From positions 1 through 64,000 of the forward strand of contig NZ_JAGHFX010000057.1 of assembly GCF_017888565.1 (NCBI RefSeq): a DNA stretch of 64,000 bases, written 5' to 3'. This DNA is from Clostridium sp. GTDB taxonomy: Bacteria; Bacillota; Clostridia; Clostridiales; Clostridiaceae. Of the stretch, positions 30,889 through 41,620 are shown in pieces (the stretch's first letter is position 1; every line of letters begins with the position of its first letter). The notes under the pieces were generated by a model. It did no database searches. It was not told where the DNA came from and worked only from the letters and a program-made list of their open reading frames with translations. The translations under genes were made by a program, and so were the position numbers.

Positions 30889-30953
30889 TTGACTACTCAG
30901 TACAAAAGTAGTATAAATATATCATACTGATTGACTGACTACTCAGTACAAAA
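30889..30953 (+). promoter_or_regulatory. yhgE promoter with two copies of a 17-bp operator-like repeat
   Basis: TTGACT (30889-30894), 17-nt spacer, TATAAA (30912-30917); GACTACTCAGTACAAAA at 30891-30907 and 30937-30953. Confidence 0.7.
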
Positions 30954-30973
30954 AATAAACAGAAGGTGATTGT

Positions 30974-33436
30974 ATGAATTTCCTAAAGATTGCAGGGGAA
31001 GACATCAAGAGCATATTTAAAAACAGATTCATACGAGTATCAATAATTGCAATTATTGTAGTACCGCTATTATACTCATTATTATACTTATATGCTTTCT
31101 GGGATCCATATGCAAAACTTGAAGATGTCCACATTGCAGTAGTAAATAAAGACGAAGGGACCATCTTAGATGGAGCCAAAGTAAACTATGGTAAAGACGT
31201 GGAAGAAGAACTTAAGAGTAATAAAGAAATTGGATGGGAAATAACCTCAGAAGAAGAAGCAAATAAAGGCTTAGAGGGAAAAGAGTACTATGCAAAAGTA
31301 GTTATTCCAGAAGATTTTTCATCAAACGTAATATCAGCAAAAGAAGGTGAACCACAAGTAGCAAAAGTTGATTTTATATCAAATGATAAGAAAAACTTTT
31401 TAGCATCACAAATAAACTCAAAAGTAGAAGCAGAACTTAAAGCTAAGATTACTAAAAAAATATCTAGTAATTATGTGGAAGTAGCATTCGATAGTTTATA
31501 TGAAGCTAAGGATGGATTAACTCAAGCTGCTGATGGAAGTAAACAAATTTATGATGGTCTAAGCACAATGAATGAAAAAGTACCAACATTAGTCGATGGG
31601 GCAAATAAACTAGGTGATGGATCAAGTCAATTATTAGATGGACAAGTAGCATTAAACGATGGTATAGGAACACTTATAGGTGGAGCTAAAGCATTAAATT
31701 CAGGTATTGGTCAAGTATATGAAAAAGTTCCTACATTAAGTGATGGAGTAAATGCATTAGCAAAAGGAACAGGAGATTTAAAGTCAGGAATTTCTGAAGC
31801 TTCATTAGGAGCAAACCAATTATCAGATGGAAGTAAAAATATATATAATGCTTACACAGGAAAAATATATCCAGTTATTGGTCAATTAAAAGCAGGAGTT
31901 AACGAACTAAATTCAGGATTGTCAGCAGGACAAGATGAAATAGCTAAGTTAAATGAGGGAGCAAAATTAATAACTGATGGTTCAGATCCTTTAGTAGCAG
32001 GATATTCTCAAATAAGTGATGGAATTAATAACTTAGTATTAGGAGCATCAGCTTCAACAAAGAAAACTGTAGAAATACAAGAGCTTTTAAATAAAGCATT
32101 AGCTACAGATAATACTAAGGATAAAGATGAGTTTATGAATCAAGCAATGGCAAAACTTCAAGAAATACAAGCTGATTCTGTAAAAAATCAACCAGAAGTT
32201 AAAAAGTTAATAGAAGGAAATGCTACACTTAAAACTAAATTAAGCGATTATGCAGAAGGATCAAAAAATTTAGCATCAGGAACTACTAGCTTAATTTCAA
32301 AAGTTGGAACTGTTAAAGATGGAGTTTCTAGATTAAACACAGGGTTAAATGGTTTATATGCTAATCTAGATCCTAATGCTAGTGAATTTGGATTAGGATT
32401 AAAGGCTATCTCAGATAATATGGGAAATTTAAATGCCGGATTAAATAAACTAAACGCAGGTGCATCACAATTAAATGATGGTACTAGTGCTTTAAAATCT
32501 AATATTCCAACATTAGCATCAGGCATAACAGCGCTTTACGATGGTTCAAATGAAATAGCCAATGGTTCTGTTAAACTTGCTGATGGTTCAAATCAATTAG
32601 TAAGTGGACAAAAAGCATTAAATGATGGTATATCAGAATTAACATCAAGTGTTCCAGAATTAAGTGATGGAGTTAAAAAGCTTTATGATGGAAGTAATGA
32701 ATTAACAACTAAACTAAATGAAGGTGCAGATAAGATGAAAGAGGGTTTAGTAAATCCATCAAATACAATGGGTGAATTTGCATCAGAACCAATTAATATG
32801 AATTTTGATTCAATAAATAAGGTTCCAAACTATGGTACAGGATTTGCACCATACTTTATTCCACTTTCATTATGGATAGGCGCTATAATGATGTTCTTTG
32901 TAATACCAGCTAAGATAAAAGATGAAGAAAATTTATCTAAGTTTGATAGAGTAGTAGGCAAATATTTATCTTATGCATTTGTAGGTGTATTACAAGCTAT
33001 TCTTGTAAGCATAGTAGTAATAATGCTTGGGTTAGAGACAAGCAATGTACTTGCATATATAGGAACTAATATTTTCTTATCATTGGTTTTTGTTTCAATT
33101 ATTCAATGTTTAATTTCATTATTAGGGGATGCTGGAAGATTATTAGGTATAGTATTATTGATACTTCAACTTACTGCATGTGCAGGTACATTCCCATTAG
33201 AAGTAGTACCTAAATTCTTTAGAGTTATAAATCCATTTATGCCATTTACTTATGCAGTTGAAGCTTTAAGAGAAGTTATTTCTGCTGATGTAATTAATTA
33301 TGGCGTAATAGGAAAAGATTTCTTAATTTTAGGATTAATACTAGTAGTATTTTTAGCTATTTCTGTAGCATTGAAAAATGTTGGTGAAAAAATAGCGGGA
33401 AAGATAGAAGGAAGAAAATCAGAAATAGTAGCCTAA
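30974..33436 (+). CDS. YhgE/Pip-family membrane protein
   Basis: N-terminal VVPLLYSLLYLYAFWDPYAKL, many DG..L..G heptads, C-terminal ABC-2-like TM domain. Confidence 0.92.
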   Translation: MNFLKIAGEDIKSIFKNRFIRVSIIAIIVVPLLYSLLYLYAFWDPYAKLEDVHIAVVNKDEGTILDGAKVNYGKDVEEELKSNKEIGWEITSEEEANKGLEGKEYYAKVVIPEDFSSNVISAKEGEPQVAKVDFISNDKKNFLASQINSKVEAELKAKITKKISSNYVEVAFDSLYEAKDGLTQAADGSKQIYDGLSTMNEKVPTLVDGANKLGDGSSQLLDGQVALNDGIGTLIGGAKALNSGIGQVYEKVPTLSDGVNALAKGTGDLKSGISEASLGANQLSDGSKNIYNAYTGKIYPVIGQLKAGVNELNSGLSAGQDEIAKLNEGAKLITDGSDPLVAGYSQISDGINNLVLGASASTKKTVEIQELLNKALATDNTKDKDEFMNQAMAKLQEIQADSVKNQPEVKKLIEGNATLKTKLSDYAEGSKNLASGTTSLISKVGTVKDGVSRLNTGLNGLYANLDPNASEFGLGLKAISDNMGNLNAGLNKLNAGASQLNDGTSALKSNIPTLASGITALYDGSNEIANGSVKLADGSNQLVSGQKALNDGISELTSSVPELSDGVKKLYDGSNELTTKLNEGADKMKEGLVNPSNTMGEFASEPINMNFDSINKVPNYGTGFAPYFIPLSLWIGAIMMFFVIPAKIKDEENLSKFDRVVGKYLSYAFVGVLQAILVSIVVIMLGLETSNVLAYIGTNIFLSLVFVSIIQCLISLLGDAGRLLGIVLLILQLTACAGTFPLEVVPKFFRVINPFMPFTYAVEALREVISADVINYGVIGKDFLILGLILVVFLAISVALKNVGEKIAGKIEGRKSEIVA

Positions 33437-33490
33437 TGTTATTATAATTAAAATATTAATTTAAAGATAACGAATAGATATTGATATAGA

Positions 33491-33536
33491 AAAGATACTC
33501 ATAAACGGATTTATGTTATATGAGTATCTTTTTTTA
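33491..33536 (+). terminator. Intrinsic terminator after yhgE-like gene
   Basis: AAAGATACTCATA/TATGAGTATCTTT followed by T-run. Confidence 0.85.
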
Positions 33537-33812
33537 TAATAAATATTATTACAATAGTTATAATTACTTAGTTGTCATATAAAACTTTCCTACATCTAAT
33601 ATATTTTTATATACTAATTATATTGAATAGATAATGAAATAAACTACTATATAAATTTATATAAAATAAATTAAAGTTAATTAATAAAAGTTGCATTCAA
33701 ATTAATGTTGAATGATAACATTTATATAGAATAATATACTGCTGAAAAGTAATACTAAAGTTAAAGAGCTTTAATAAATAGTGTTTAGCTTTAGAATTAT
33801 GGAGGTTTTAGT

Positions 33813-34154
33813 ATGGATATTAATAAACAACTTTTAAATGGGACAATAGAGCAATATAACGATATGGTAGTTCCAAAGATACCAGTTTTTTCAGGAAATG
33901 ATATAACTTCAGAAGTTTATTTTTTTGAGCCAGGTCAAGTTCTAAAAAAACATAGACATCCAAACGGAGAACAAATATTTATATTTTTAAAAGGCGAAGG
34001 AAAAATGAAAGTTGGAGAAAATGAATTTGATGTTAGTATAGGAAGCACAGTATTTATACCTACAGGAGAATGGCATGAAATTACAAATGGGAATAAAAAA
34101 AATATGACAGCAGTTCAAGTTACAAAAGTAGATGCAGGAGTAGAATATAAATAG
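33813..34154 (+). CDS. Small cupin-domain protein
   Basis: FEPGQVLKKHRHPNGEQIFIFLKGEGKMKVGE...GEWHEITN. Confidence 0.88.
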   Translation: MDINKQLLNGTIEQYNDMVVPKIPVFSGNDITSEVYFFEPGQVLKKHRHPNGEQIFIFLKGEGKMKVGENEFDVSIGSTVFIPTGEWHEITNGNKKNMTAVQVTKVDAGVEYK

Positions 34155-34906
34155 TAAAAGTAAAAATAAATTTAAAATATTGATTTTATCTCAAAGTAAT
34201 ATAATGATATATAAATAATACTTATTAATCAGGAAATTCATATCAGATAAAAAAAGTATTAATTATATAATATTAAGAAGTATTTATATAAAATAGAGTA
34301 ATAAATTCATTGCTCTATTTTTTATTTTAAATAAAAGGTATTATTTGTTAAGCTTATAAATTAAATAATTTAAGAGCTTAATATTAAGTTTATGAATTAT
34401 ATAATTTAATATTATTATATAAGAATATTATCCTTAAAAATAGGTTTTTTAGAACAATGATAATTACATACACATATTAGCATAACATCTATACATGTGA
34501 TTTAAATATTAATACTATGGATATGTGTTTTAACAAATTGTTGTTTTTATAAATTGAAAGTATAAAAATAGTTATATAGAAATAAAGACTTATGTGTTAG
34601 TAACAATGAAAATTTATATCGCTATTAATTTGGAAGATTATAAAGAAATGAAGAGAGTATTACAGGAAATTTATAGGAGCTTATAGGGAGTCACTATAAA
34701 AACAATAAAAATAATAAAAACAATATAAACAATATAAATATATATAAAAGTAATATAAATTTAAACAATAATATACAAATTAATATTAAATTTCAATAGT
34801 GAAAATTGTTTAATACTATGAAACTTTTATAATAAATATAAGTTAGTAGATAAAAAATAGGCTATAAAATTTGTTTCAATTAATAATTGATTGTATAGTA
34901 AATTAA

Positions 34907-35935
34907 TTAATAATTACCAATACAAGTATGTTGATATGATAATTTAAAAGTTGAGAAATCCTTGATTCTTAAATATGTAGTTTCAGAACTCAGTTTCCTG
35001 AATAAGAGAATTTGATTAGAGTTACCAAGAGAATGGTTAGATTTATAATCAAGAATATACCAGCTTAAATAGTTTTCTAAATATTTTGTTGCAACACCTT
35101 TAAACCTCTTAAGCCATCTATAAATGTTAAAAGAGAAACTATGGATATGAGGCAAGTCAGTATAGGAAAAAGTATTTTTAGTATTTAAATTTCCAAACTT
35201 AATTTCATTTAATTTATCTACTTTTGTTTTAGGGAGGGTAGAGTTATGCTTTTTAGCAAATGCAATTAAACATCTATCCCCAGAGGTAGCCAAAAAGGCT
35301 GATTTATCTAAATTAGGATAGAAGTTTTTTGATATTGATGCTAAAGAAATAGAATATCTACATATTGCTTTAGATAATATGTATTTGTTATTATCCATGG
35401 CGCAGATTATGAATATTTTTTCTTTGCTCATATTTTTAGCTTTTCTATCTCCTTTAAAGTTTTCCTTTATCATTATTTTAGTAGCTTCAACATAATCTTT
35501 TAAAATCTTGAAATTATTATTAGAAGCTTCTGCAACAAGTATTTTATGCCTCCAATAAAATGAGGTTGCAATATTTATTCCTAAAATGTGTGCACAAGAC
35601 CTGATGGACATGCCGCTATTCATAAGGGATAAATATCTCATCCATAAGGTAATATTTTTCTTTGAGTAACTAAAAGGAGAATTAGTTTTTGCAGAAAATG
35701 TTTTAGAACAGTTTCTATTTTTACATTTATATCTTTGAATGTTTTTAAATTTTCCATTTTTAATAAAATTGCTATTTTGACAATAAGGACAAGAATTGAT
35801 TTCTTTATTTTTAAATATGTCTATTGTGTTAAGATAATTTAAATGATCATTAATTGTGTTAAAGTTACTTTTAATAGTATTTTCTTTTACAGGATCATTG
35901 CTATATTCTATTAGAGGTTTAGTTTTACAGTCCAT
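34907..35935 (-). CDS. IS1595/ISXO2-type transposase-like protein, possibly catalytically degenerate
   Basis: N-terminal zinc-ribbon (CPYCQNSNFIKNG...YKCKNRNCSKTF), C-terminal RWLKRFKGVATKYLENYLSWY; expected acidic DET motif reads VEAT. Confidence 0.7.
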   Translation of the reverse strand: MDCKTKPLIEYSNDPVKENTIKSNFNTINDHLNYLNTIDIFKNKEINSCPYCQNSNFIKNGKFKNIQRYKCKNRNCSKTFSAKTNSPFSYSKKNITLWMRYLSLMNSGMSIRSCAHILGINIATSFYWRHKILVAEASNNNFKILKDYVEATKIMIKENFKGDRKAKNMSKEKIFIICAMDNNKYILSKAICRYSISLASISKNFYPNLDKSAFLATSGDRCLIAFAKKHNSTLPKTKVDKLNEIKFGNLNTKNTFSYTDLPHIHSFSFNIYRWLKRFKGVATKYLENYLSWYILDYKSNHSLGNSNQILLFRKLSSETTYLRIKDFSTFKLSYQHTCIGNY

Positions 35936-36424
35936 TTTAATCATCCTTAATAATATTATTATTTTCAATATTGAAATAGTATATTTTCTTTTAGGGGTAT
36001 ATAATATACATTTAAATTCTAGACAATTAAGTTATATATTAATCAATGAGAATTTAATAATATTTAAAAACAACACGTTTTTAAAACACATCTACATAGG
36101 GAAAAGTATGAAGTATGGAATAGAGTTAATTAGAGAGTTCGATGGCATGAATATATGGTAATTATTTTGTAACTTGAATAATTGTATATATCTTTTAAGG
36201 TATGATATATTATTTATAAATAATTAGTGAGAAATGTTAATAAAGAATATATAAATGTGTAAAAAATATAGAATAATGCAAAATGTAAAGTTTTTTATTA
36301 GATGAAAATATGAATTGCTTATGGATATATATTTATTTCATTATTAAATGTTATATGTCTTATATTTAATGAGTATATTTAATATCTTATAATTTATATT
36401 TTATGTTCTATAATTGGAGGATAT

Positions 36425-37093
36425 ATGAGAAAGATTTTAGTAGCAGAAGATGAGAAGCAAATAAGTAAAGTTATGAAATTATATCTTGAAAAAGAGGGGT
36501 ACGAGGTTACTTTAGCTAATGATGGCAAAGTAGCAGAGGACTTAATTGAAAATAATATATATGATTTAGTTATATTAGATATAATGATGCCTAATAAGGA
36601 TGGCTGGTACCTTTTAAAGAAAGTAAAATCTTTAAATAATAAAACACAGGTTATTATAACTAGTGCTAGAGGTGAAGAGGAAGATAGGATTTTTGGATTT
36701 GAGCTTGGAGCAGATGACTATATGGTAAAGCCTATAAGTATGAGAGAATTAATTTTAAGAGTTATGTTAAGGATTAATAGTAGTAAAAGTGAATATATGA
36801 AGGAAATTAGCTTTGGCAATTTAAGAGTAGATGATAATAATAGAAGAGTTTTTGAAAATGAGAAAGAAATAATTTTAACTCCTAAGGAGTATGATTTATT
36901 AATGTTTTTAATAAAAAATAAGAATAGGGTTTTTACAAGAGAAGATTTAATAACTAGAGTTTGGGGATATGATTTTTATGGAGACACTAGAACTGTAGAT
37001 ACTCATGTTAAAAAGCTTAGAGAAAAGTTAGACTTTTTTAGGGAAAACCTAAAGACTGTATGGAGGGTAGGCTATAGCCTTACTATAGAATAA
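36425..37093 (+). CDS. OmpR-family response regulator
   Basis: Receiver domain (KILVAEDE, DLVILDIMMPNKDGW, GADDYMVKP) and winged HTH. Confidence 0.95.
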   Translation: MRKILVAEDEKQISKVMKLYLEKEGYEVTLANDGKVAEDLIENNIYDLVILDIMMPNKDGWYLLKKVKSLNNKTQVIITSARGEEEDRIFGFELGADDYMVKPISMRELILRVMLRINSSKSEYMKEISFGNLRVDDNNRRVFENEKEIILTPKEYDLLMFLIKNKNRVFTREDLITRVWGYDFYGDTRTVDTHVKKLREKLDFFRENLKTVWRVGYSLTIE

Positions 37094-38466
37094 TGAATAA
37101 GATAAGTAAAAGAATAGTTAAGTATATGATATTAATGAATTTAGTAGTGGCGATAATTGGATTGATTTTAACATCATTTATTTTACCGAAAATTTACATA
37201 AATAATGAGTATATTGATTTGGAAGAAGCTAGTGAGTATGTTTTGGAAGCAGCAAAGAATAATACTGTTACAGATTTGGCAAATATATATGCTGTATTAA
37301 TTAATAATGGGAAAGTTAAGAATATGTGTAAAGCTAATAATGGACATGAGCATATGGGGCAAATGGGTCAGATGGGCATGATGGGGCAAATGAATTCCAT
37401 AGATTACGAGAGTATAGAAGGTAGGCAGGTTTTTAAGTCTAGTGATGGCAATACATATATAGGTCTTAAAAGGAATTCTAGTTATGGTGATATAGTGGTT
37501 TATAAAAGCTATGAAGGAACAAAATCATTAATAAAGAGTGTTAATTTAATAATGATATCAATATTTATATTTTCATTAATTATATCCACTTTTATAGCTA
37601 TTTACCTTGGAGAAAAATTTACAAAGCCAATAATATCTTTACGAAAAAGAGCTAATGATATCTCTAAAGGAATATATGGTAGTAAGTTTGAAATTAATAC
37701 GAAAGATGAGATTCAGGAATTAAATGATAGTATAGATAATATGGCTAATGAGCTTAAAATTAAAGACAATATGCAAAAGGAATTTATTGCAAATGTAAGT
37801 CATGACTTGAAAACTCCATTAAGTGTAATTAGAGCTAATAGTGAAGTTATAAAGGATGAGTTGGTTTCTGGTGAAGAAGTTGTTGAATATGCTTCTAGTA
37901 TAATTGAAGAAGTTGATATGTTAACAGAACTTGTAGGAGAAATATTAGTTTTAACGAAACTAAGAGATAATAAAAAAATAATTAAGCCATTAGAGTATGA
38001 GATAAAGAAATTCATAAAAGAGAGCTATAATAAGTTAAGTAATTATTTAATTAAAGGGGGTTATGAAAATTATAGGTTACAACTTGAAATAGATAAAAAA
38101 TTAGATAATAAGAATATCTTTACGACCATAGATAATAATTATTTATTTAGAGTAGTATCTAACTTTTTTATTAATGCTATAAAACATTCTGAAAGTAAGG
38201 ATAAAATAGTATTTGGAATGAGAGAAGTAGAAAATAATATAGAAATATATATGAAGGATTATGGAAAGGGAATAGGGCCAGAATCTATTAAGTATATTTG
38301 GGATAGATATTATAAGGAAGATAAAAGTGGGGGAATGGGTTTAGGGTTAGCAATTTCTAAGGAGATAATATTAGCACATGGATTTAATTATGGAGTTGAA
38401 AGCAATATAGGAGAAGGAAGTAAATTTTATTTTATTATTCCTAAAACTTTAATAAAAGAAAAATAA
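37093..38466 (+). CDS. Sensor histidine kinase with Met/His-rich extracytoplasmic segment
   Basis: HAMP, FIANVSHDLKTPLSVI H-box, ATPase domain; sensor loop contains NGHEHMGQMGQMGMMGQM. Confidence 0.94.
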   Translation: MNKISKRIVKYMILMNLVVAIIGLILTSFILPKIYINNEYIDLEEASEYVLEAAKNNTVTDLANIYAVLINNGKVKNMCKANNGHEHMGQMGQMGMMGQMNSIDYESIEGRQVFKSSDGNTYIGLKRNSSYGDIVVYKSYEGTKSLIKSVNLIMISIFIFSLIISTFIAIYLGEKFTKPIISLRKRANDISKGIYGSKFEINTKDEIQELNDSIDNMANELKIKDNMQKEFIANVSHDLKTPLSVIRANSEVIKDELVSGEEVVEYASSIIEEVDMLTELVGEILVLTKLRDNKKIIKPLEYEIKKFIKESYNKLSNYLIKGGYENYRLQLEIDKKLDNKNIFTTIDNNYLFRVVSNFFINAIKHSESKDKIVFGMREVENNIEIYMKDYGKGIGPESIKYIWDRYYKEDKSGGMGLGLAISKEIILAHGFNYGVESNIGEGSKFYFIIPKTLIKEK

Positions 38467-38626
38467 GTTTTCACAAATTCATCACAAATTAATCATTAAC
38501 TTATTAAAAGTAAAAGTTATTATATCTTTAAAGATATTTAATAAGTAAAGATAATTAATGAAAATACTTGCTTGTTAAAGAAATATTTATTTTATTAAAG
38601 TAATATTTGTTGGAGGTATAAGAACT

Positions 38627-38956
38627 ATGAAAAAATTAATTTTATCGTTATCAATAATAGGTGCTATTACAATAGGGACAGGGGCTATAGCTTCTGCAAC
38701 AGAGGAAAATAGTCCAAAAATAAATACTACAGGGGGAGCAGTAATAAGTGAATCAGAAAATTCTGATATAAATGAAGATTATAATATAAGTGATGATAAG
38801 AATTATTCTAGTTGGAGAAATCAAAATTGTCATTATTATGGTGAAGGATATCAAGGGAGAGAACAAAGAAACGAAGAAGGAAATGGATATGGATTTAACT
38901 CAGGAAATAGAGGTAGGGGATCTTGGGGAAGATCTGGGTCTATGATGAGATTCTAA
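38627..38956 (+). CDS. Small secreted Gly/Arg/Asn-rich protein of unknown function
   Basis: Signal peptide-like MKKLILSLSIIGAITIGTGAIASA; RBS ggaggtat. Confidence 0.75.
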   Translation: MKKLILSLSIIGAITIGTGAIASATEENSPKINTTGGAVISESENSDINEDYNISDDKNYSSWRNQNCHYYGEGYQGREQRNEEGNGYGFNSGNRGRGSWGRSGSMMRF

Positions 38957-39007
38957 TATGGATGGCAAAAATAATAGGGGCTGTGTATCAAAATGCCCCT
39001 TATTTTG

Positions 39008-40807
39008 TTAAAGTTTAAATTGTGAAATTAATTCAAGAAGTTCTTGAGCTAACTGGGATTGTTTTTGCGCAGTATCGGAAATTGTTATTATTGCATTTGT
39101 AGTATCATTTATGCTATCTTTAACTGAATTTACATTTGCTGATGAGTTTTGTGTCATTGAGGCTACAGAATGAACAGCATTATTCAATTCATTCATTGTT
39201 GCTGAAACTTCTTCAGACATTGCAGCAATATCTTCACTCATTTCCTTTATAAATATTCCATCCTTCTCGTATTTATCACCAATTTTAATAAATCCCTTAA
39301 ATTCTTTCATAATTTCATTATTCATAAATTGTAATAATTTATTGCTACTATCAGTTATATTATTAAAGGCTATTTGAACTTGCTTTATAGTATCTTTTAC
39401 ATTTTGTACTGATGAACGAGATTGTTCTGCTAGAGCTCTAACTTCTTCAGCCACTACTGCAAATCCTTTTCCTTGTTCACCAGCTCTAGCAGCTTCTATT
39501 GCTGCATTTAAAGCTAAAAGATTAGTTTGCTCAGCAATTTCTTCAATTGAGTTAGCCATATTAACTATTTCATGAACTATCTTTCCTTTTTCAATTGATA
39601 CTTTTATATCGTTTTCAGCATCTTTATATAAGTTGCTTGTATTATCAATAACATATTCAGTATTTTGTTTAATATTAGTTGAACGTTTTTGAATTTTTTC
39701 AGAATTCATATTTCCATCATTAGCCTTTTCTGAAAGTACGTCTATACTAGAGCTTACTTCTAAAATTGAAGCTGATAATTCTTCAGTTATGGCACTAGTT
39801 TCTTGAATTGTACAATTAATGTCATTAGAAGATTCGTTTATCAAATCAAATTGACATGTTACTTCTTCTATTGATATAGCTAAATTTTCACATGAAGAGT
39901 TAACCATTTCAGTACTGTTTTTAACAGAATTTATTATATTCTTTAAGTTTTCTTGAGCTGTGTTTAGAGATTTACCAATAGCTCCAAATTCATCATTATA
40001 AGTAACATCTATAGATTCTGTTAAGTCATATTTTGCAATTCTATTAGATAAAGACATTATTTTCTTTAGTGATTTCGTAATTCTAATGGTAATTCTTGCT
40101 GATGATATTAAAATTATTAATATTGAAATTACTATTACAATTGAAGTAAGTTTTAATGAATTATTATAGATAGCTTTATTAGATACAATAGACTCTTGGG
40201 CCCACTTACTATTTAATTCCACCAATCTATCTATTTTTATAATAAAATATCCACGATTAGTATCTAAATCATATGCATAGTCGTTTGCTTCAGGAAATTT
40301 ATTTTCTTTAACTAATGAAACTATTTTATTAGTTGTTTCTTCTAGTGCCTTTAATGAAGATACTATTTCATCAAATCTTTGTCTATCTTCTTCTTTGCTA
40401 ATTGAATTACTATATAACTGTATAAGCTGTTCATTTCTTTGATCATTATAATAAATATTTTGCATCAATAATTTATTATTACTATCATCTCTACTTATAA
40501 TTAATTGTTTACTGGCAAGATAGTTGTATGTGGAGTTTTCTGATAGTTCATTTATGTAAGTTATGCCTAAAGTATTATTAAAATAGAGCTTTTCAGATGC
40601 ATCATTAATTTGCTTCATATTATAAAGTCCTAGTCTCCAAATAAATATTATTAAGACTATAGTTAATAGGAAACAGCTTATAAGCCTATTTGATATTTTA
40701 TGTGCTCTCTTATTTTTAGTTTTTTTATGCCTTTTTATTTTTGTATTTTTTTGTAATTTAAATTTTTTTTCTTTATTTCTATTTTTAATTTCAAAAAAGT
40801 TTTTCAT
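39008..40807 (-). CDS. Methyl-accepting chemotaxis protein
   Basis: MCP signalling hairpin [47 protein letters not shown] supports start 40807. Confidence 0.95.
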   Translation of the reverse strand: MKNFFEIKNRNKEKKFKLQKNTKIKRHKKTKNKRAHKISNRLISCFLLTIVLIIFIWRLGLYNMKQINDASEKLYFNNTLGITYINELSENSTYNYLASKQLIISRDDSNNKLLMQNIYYNDQRNEQLIQLYSNSISKEEDRQRFDEIVSSLKALEETTNKIVSLVKENKFPEANDYAYDLDTNRGYFIIKIDRLVELNSKWAQESIVSNKAIYNNSLKLTSIVIVISILIILISSARITIRITKSLKKIMSLSNRIAKYDLTESIDVTYNDEFGAIGKSLNTAQENLKNIINSVKNSTEMVNSSCENLAISIEEVTCQFDLINESSNDINCTIQETSAITEELSASILEVSSSIDVLSEKANDGNMNSEKIQKRSTNIKQNTEYVIDNTSNLYKDAENDIKVSIEKGKIVHEIVNMANSIEEIAEQTNLLALNAAIEAARAGEQGKGFAVVAEEVRALAEQSRSSVQNVKDTIKQVQIAFNNITDSSNKLLQFMNNEIMKEFKGFIKIGDKYEKDGIFIKEMSEDIAAMSEEVSATMNELNNAVHSVASMTQNSSANVNSVKDSINDTTNAIITISDTAQKQSQLAQELLELISQFKL

Positions 40808-40947
40808 ATGACCTCCCATAGATTCTAAATATAAATTGTTTTAAATAAATTATATAAAAATAAGAAAATAGACAACTACTTTAATTATCGGAAAATTTTC
40901 ACAATAATTTAGTAGTTGTCCATTTAAATGTAATATTTGTTTATATT

Positions 40948-41106
40948 TTAATATAATTGATTTTTATTAGTATTTCTAGCAACTTGTTCTTTCTTAGTAT
41001 ATTCATAAAATGAGGTAGAGGTATTATTTGAAGTAACAGGAATCGCGAAACTTTTATTTTTCATTGGTGCTTTACCATCTGTTCTTTTTTTCTTATTGTT
41101 AGACAT
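40948..41106 (-). CDS. Small hypothetical protein (52 aa: MSNNKKKRTDGKAPMKNKSFAIPVTSNNTSTSFYEYTKKEQVARNTNKNQLY)
   Basis: Complete ORF preceded by AAAGGAGAGATAC RBS; absent from the supplied ORF track (too short). Confidence 0.65.
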   Translation of the reverse strand: MSNNKKKRTDGKAPMKNKSFAIPVTSNNTSTSFYEYTKKEQVARNTNKNQLY

Positions 41107-41203
41107 ATTGTATCTCTCCTTTATAATAAATTTATTATTTTAAAAACTAGAGAAATATTAACATATAAATTATTTTCTTAGGGTATTATACAATTAATAT
41201 AGT

Positions 41204-41434
41204 TTATTTATTTGGAGCGTTTGTATCAATTTCAAGATCTACTTCTGGTTGTTCTGTGTAATCAAACTCCATATAAGCAATATTATTTACAACTATATTA
41301 TCTTCTACTGTGCTAGGTAATGGACTTGATGGTCCTTCTATTTTTCCATGACTCACTAAAGCGTGCTTTTCTGGAGCGTATCCAGTTCTCTCATTAGGTA
41401 AATAAATTTTTTTGTTGTTAGGTTTTGTTGGCAT
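41204..41434 (-). CDS. Small hypothetical protein (76 aa)
   Basis: Good RBS AAGGAGGGATTAAT upstream of ATG; intact. Confidence 0.7.
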   Translation of the reverse strand: MPTKPNNKKIYLPNERTGYAPEKHALVSHGKIEGPSSPLPSTVEDNIVVNNIAYMEFDYTEQPEVDLEIDTNAPNK

Positions 41435-41620
41435 ATTAATCCCTCCTTATACTTATATTATTTGAAATATGAAGTTTTTAATTCCTAGTATTATCTTCTA
41501 AAAATGCAAAAAGATTATTTGGGATTAAAATATAGTACTGAAAAATTTATTTGTAAAAACTTAAGTAATAATATGATAATATTATAGTATAAAAATATAA
41601 ATATATTACTGGAGGAATAA

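Noticed and set aside
31500-32720. Apparent internal repeats in the YhgE/Pip gene
   Set aside because: These are the DG..L..G heptad-type repeats normal for this family, not a mobile or CRISPR-like array.
34698-34790. Possible CRISPR-like or tandem repeat (aacaatataaa units)
   Set aside because: Units are irregular and low-complexity A/T; no conserved repeat with unique spacers and no cas genes.
34800-36000. Terminal inverted repeats for the IS1595-like element
   Set aside because: Only weak, short A/T-rich similarity (atactat) was found on the two sides; not enough to define element ends.
35856-36161. 101-aa plus-strand ORF overlapping the 5' end of the transposase-like gene
   Set aside because: Partly antisense to the transposase N-terminus; low-complexity hydrophobic content; only weak RBS for any internal start.
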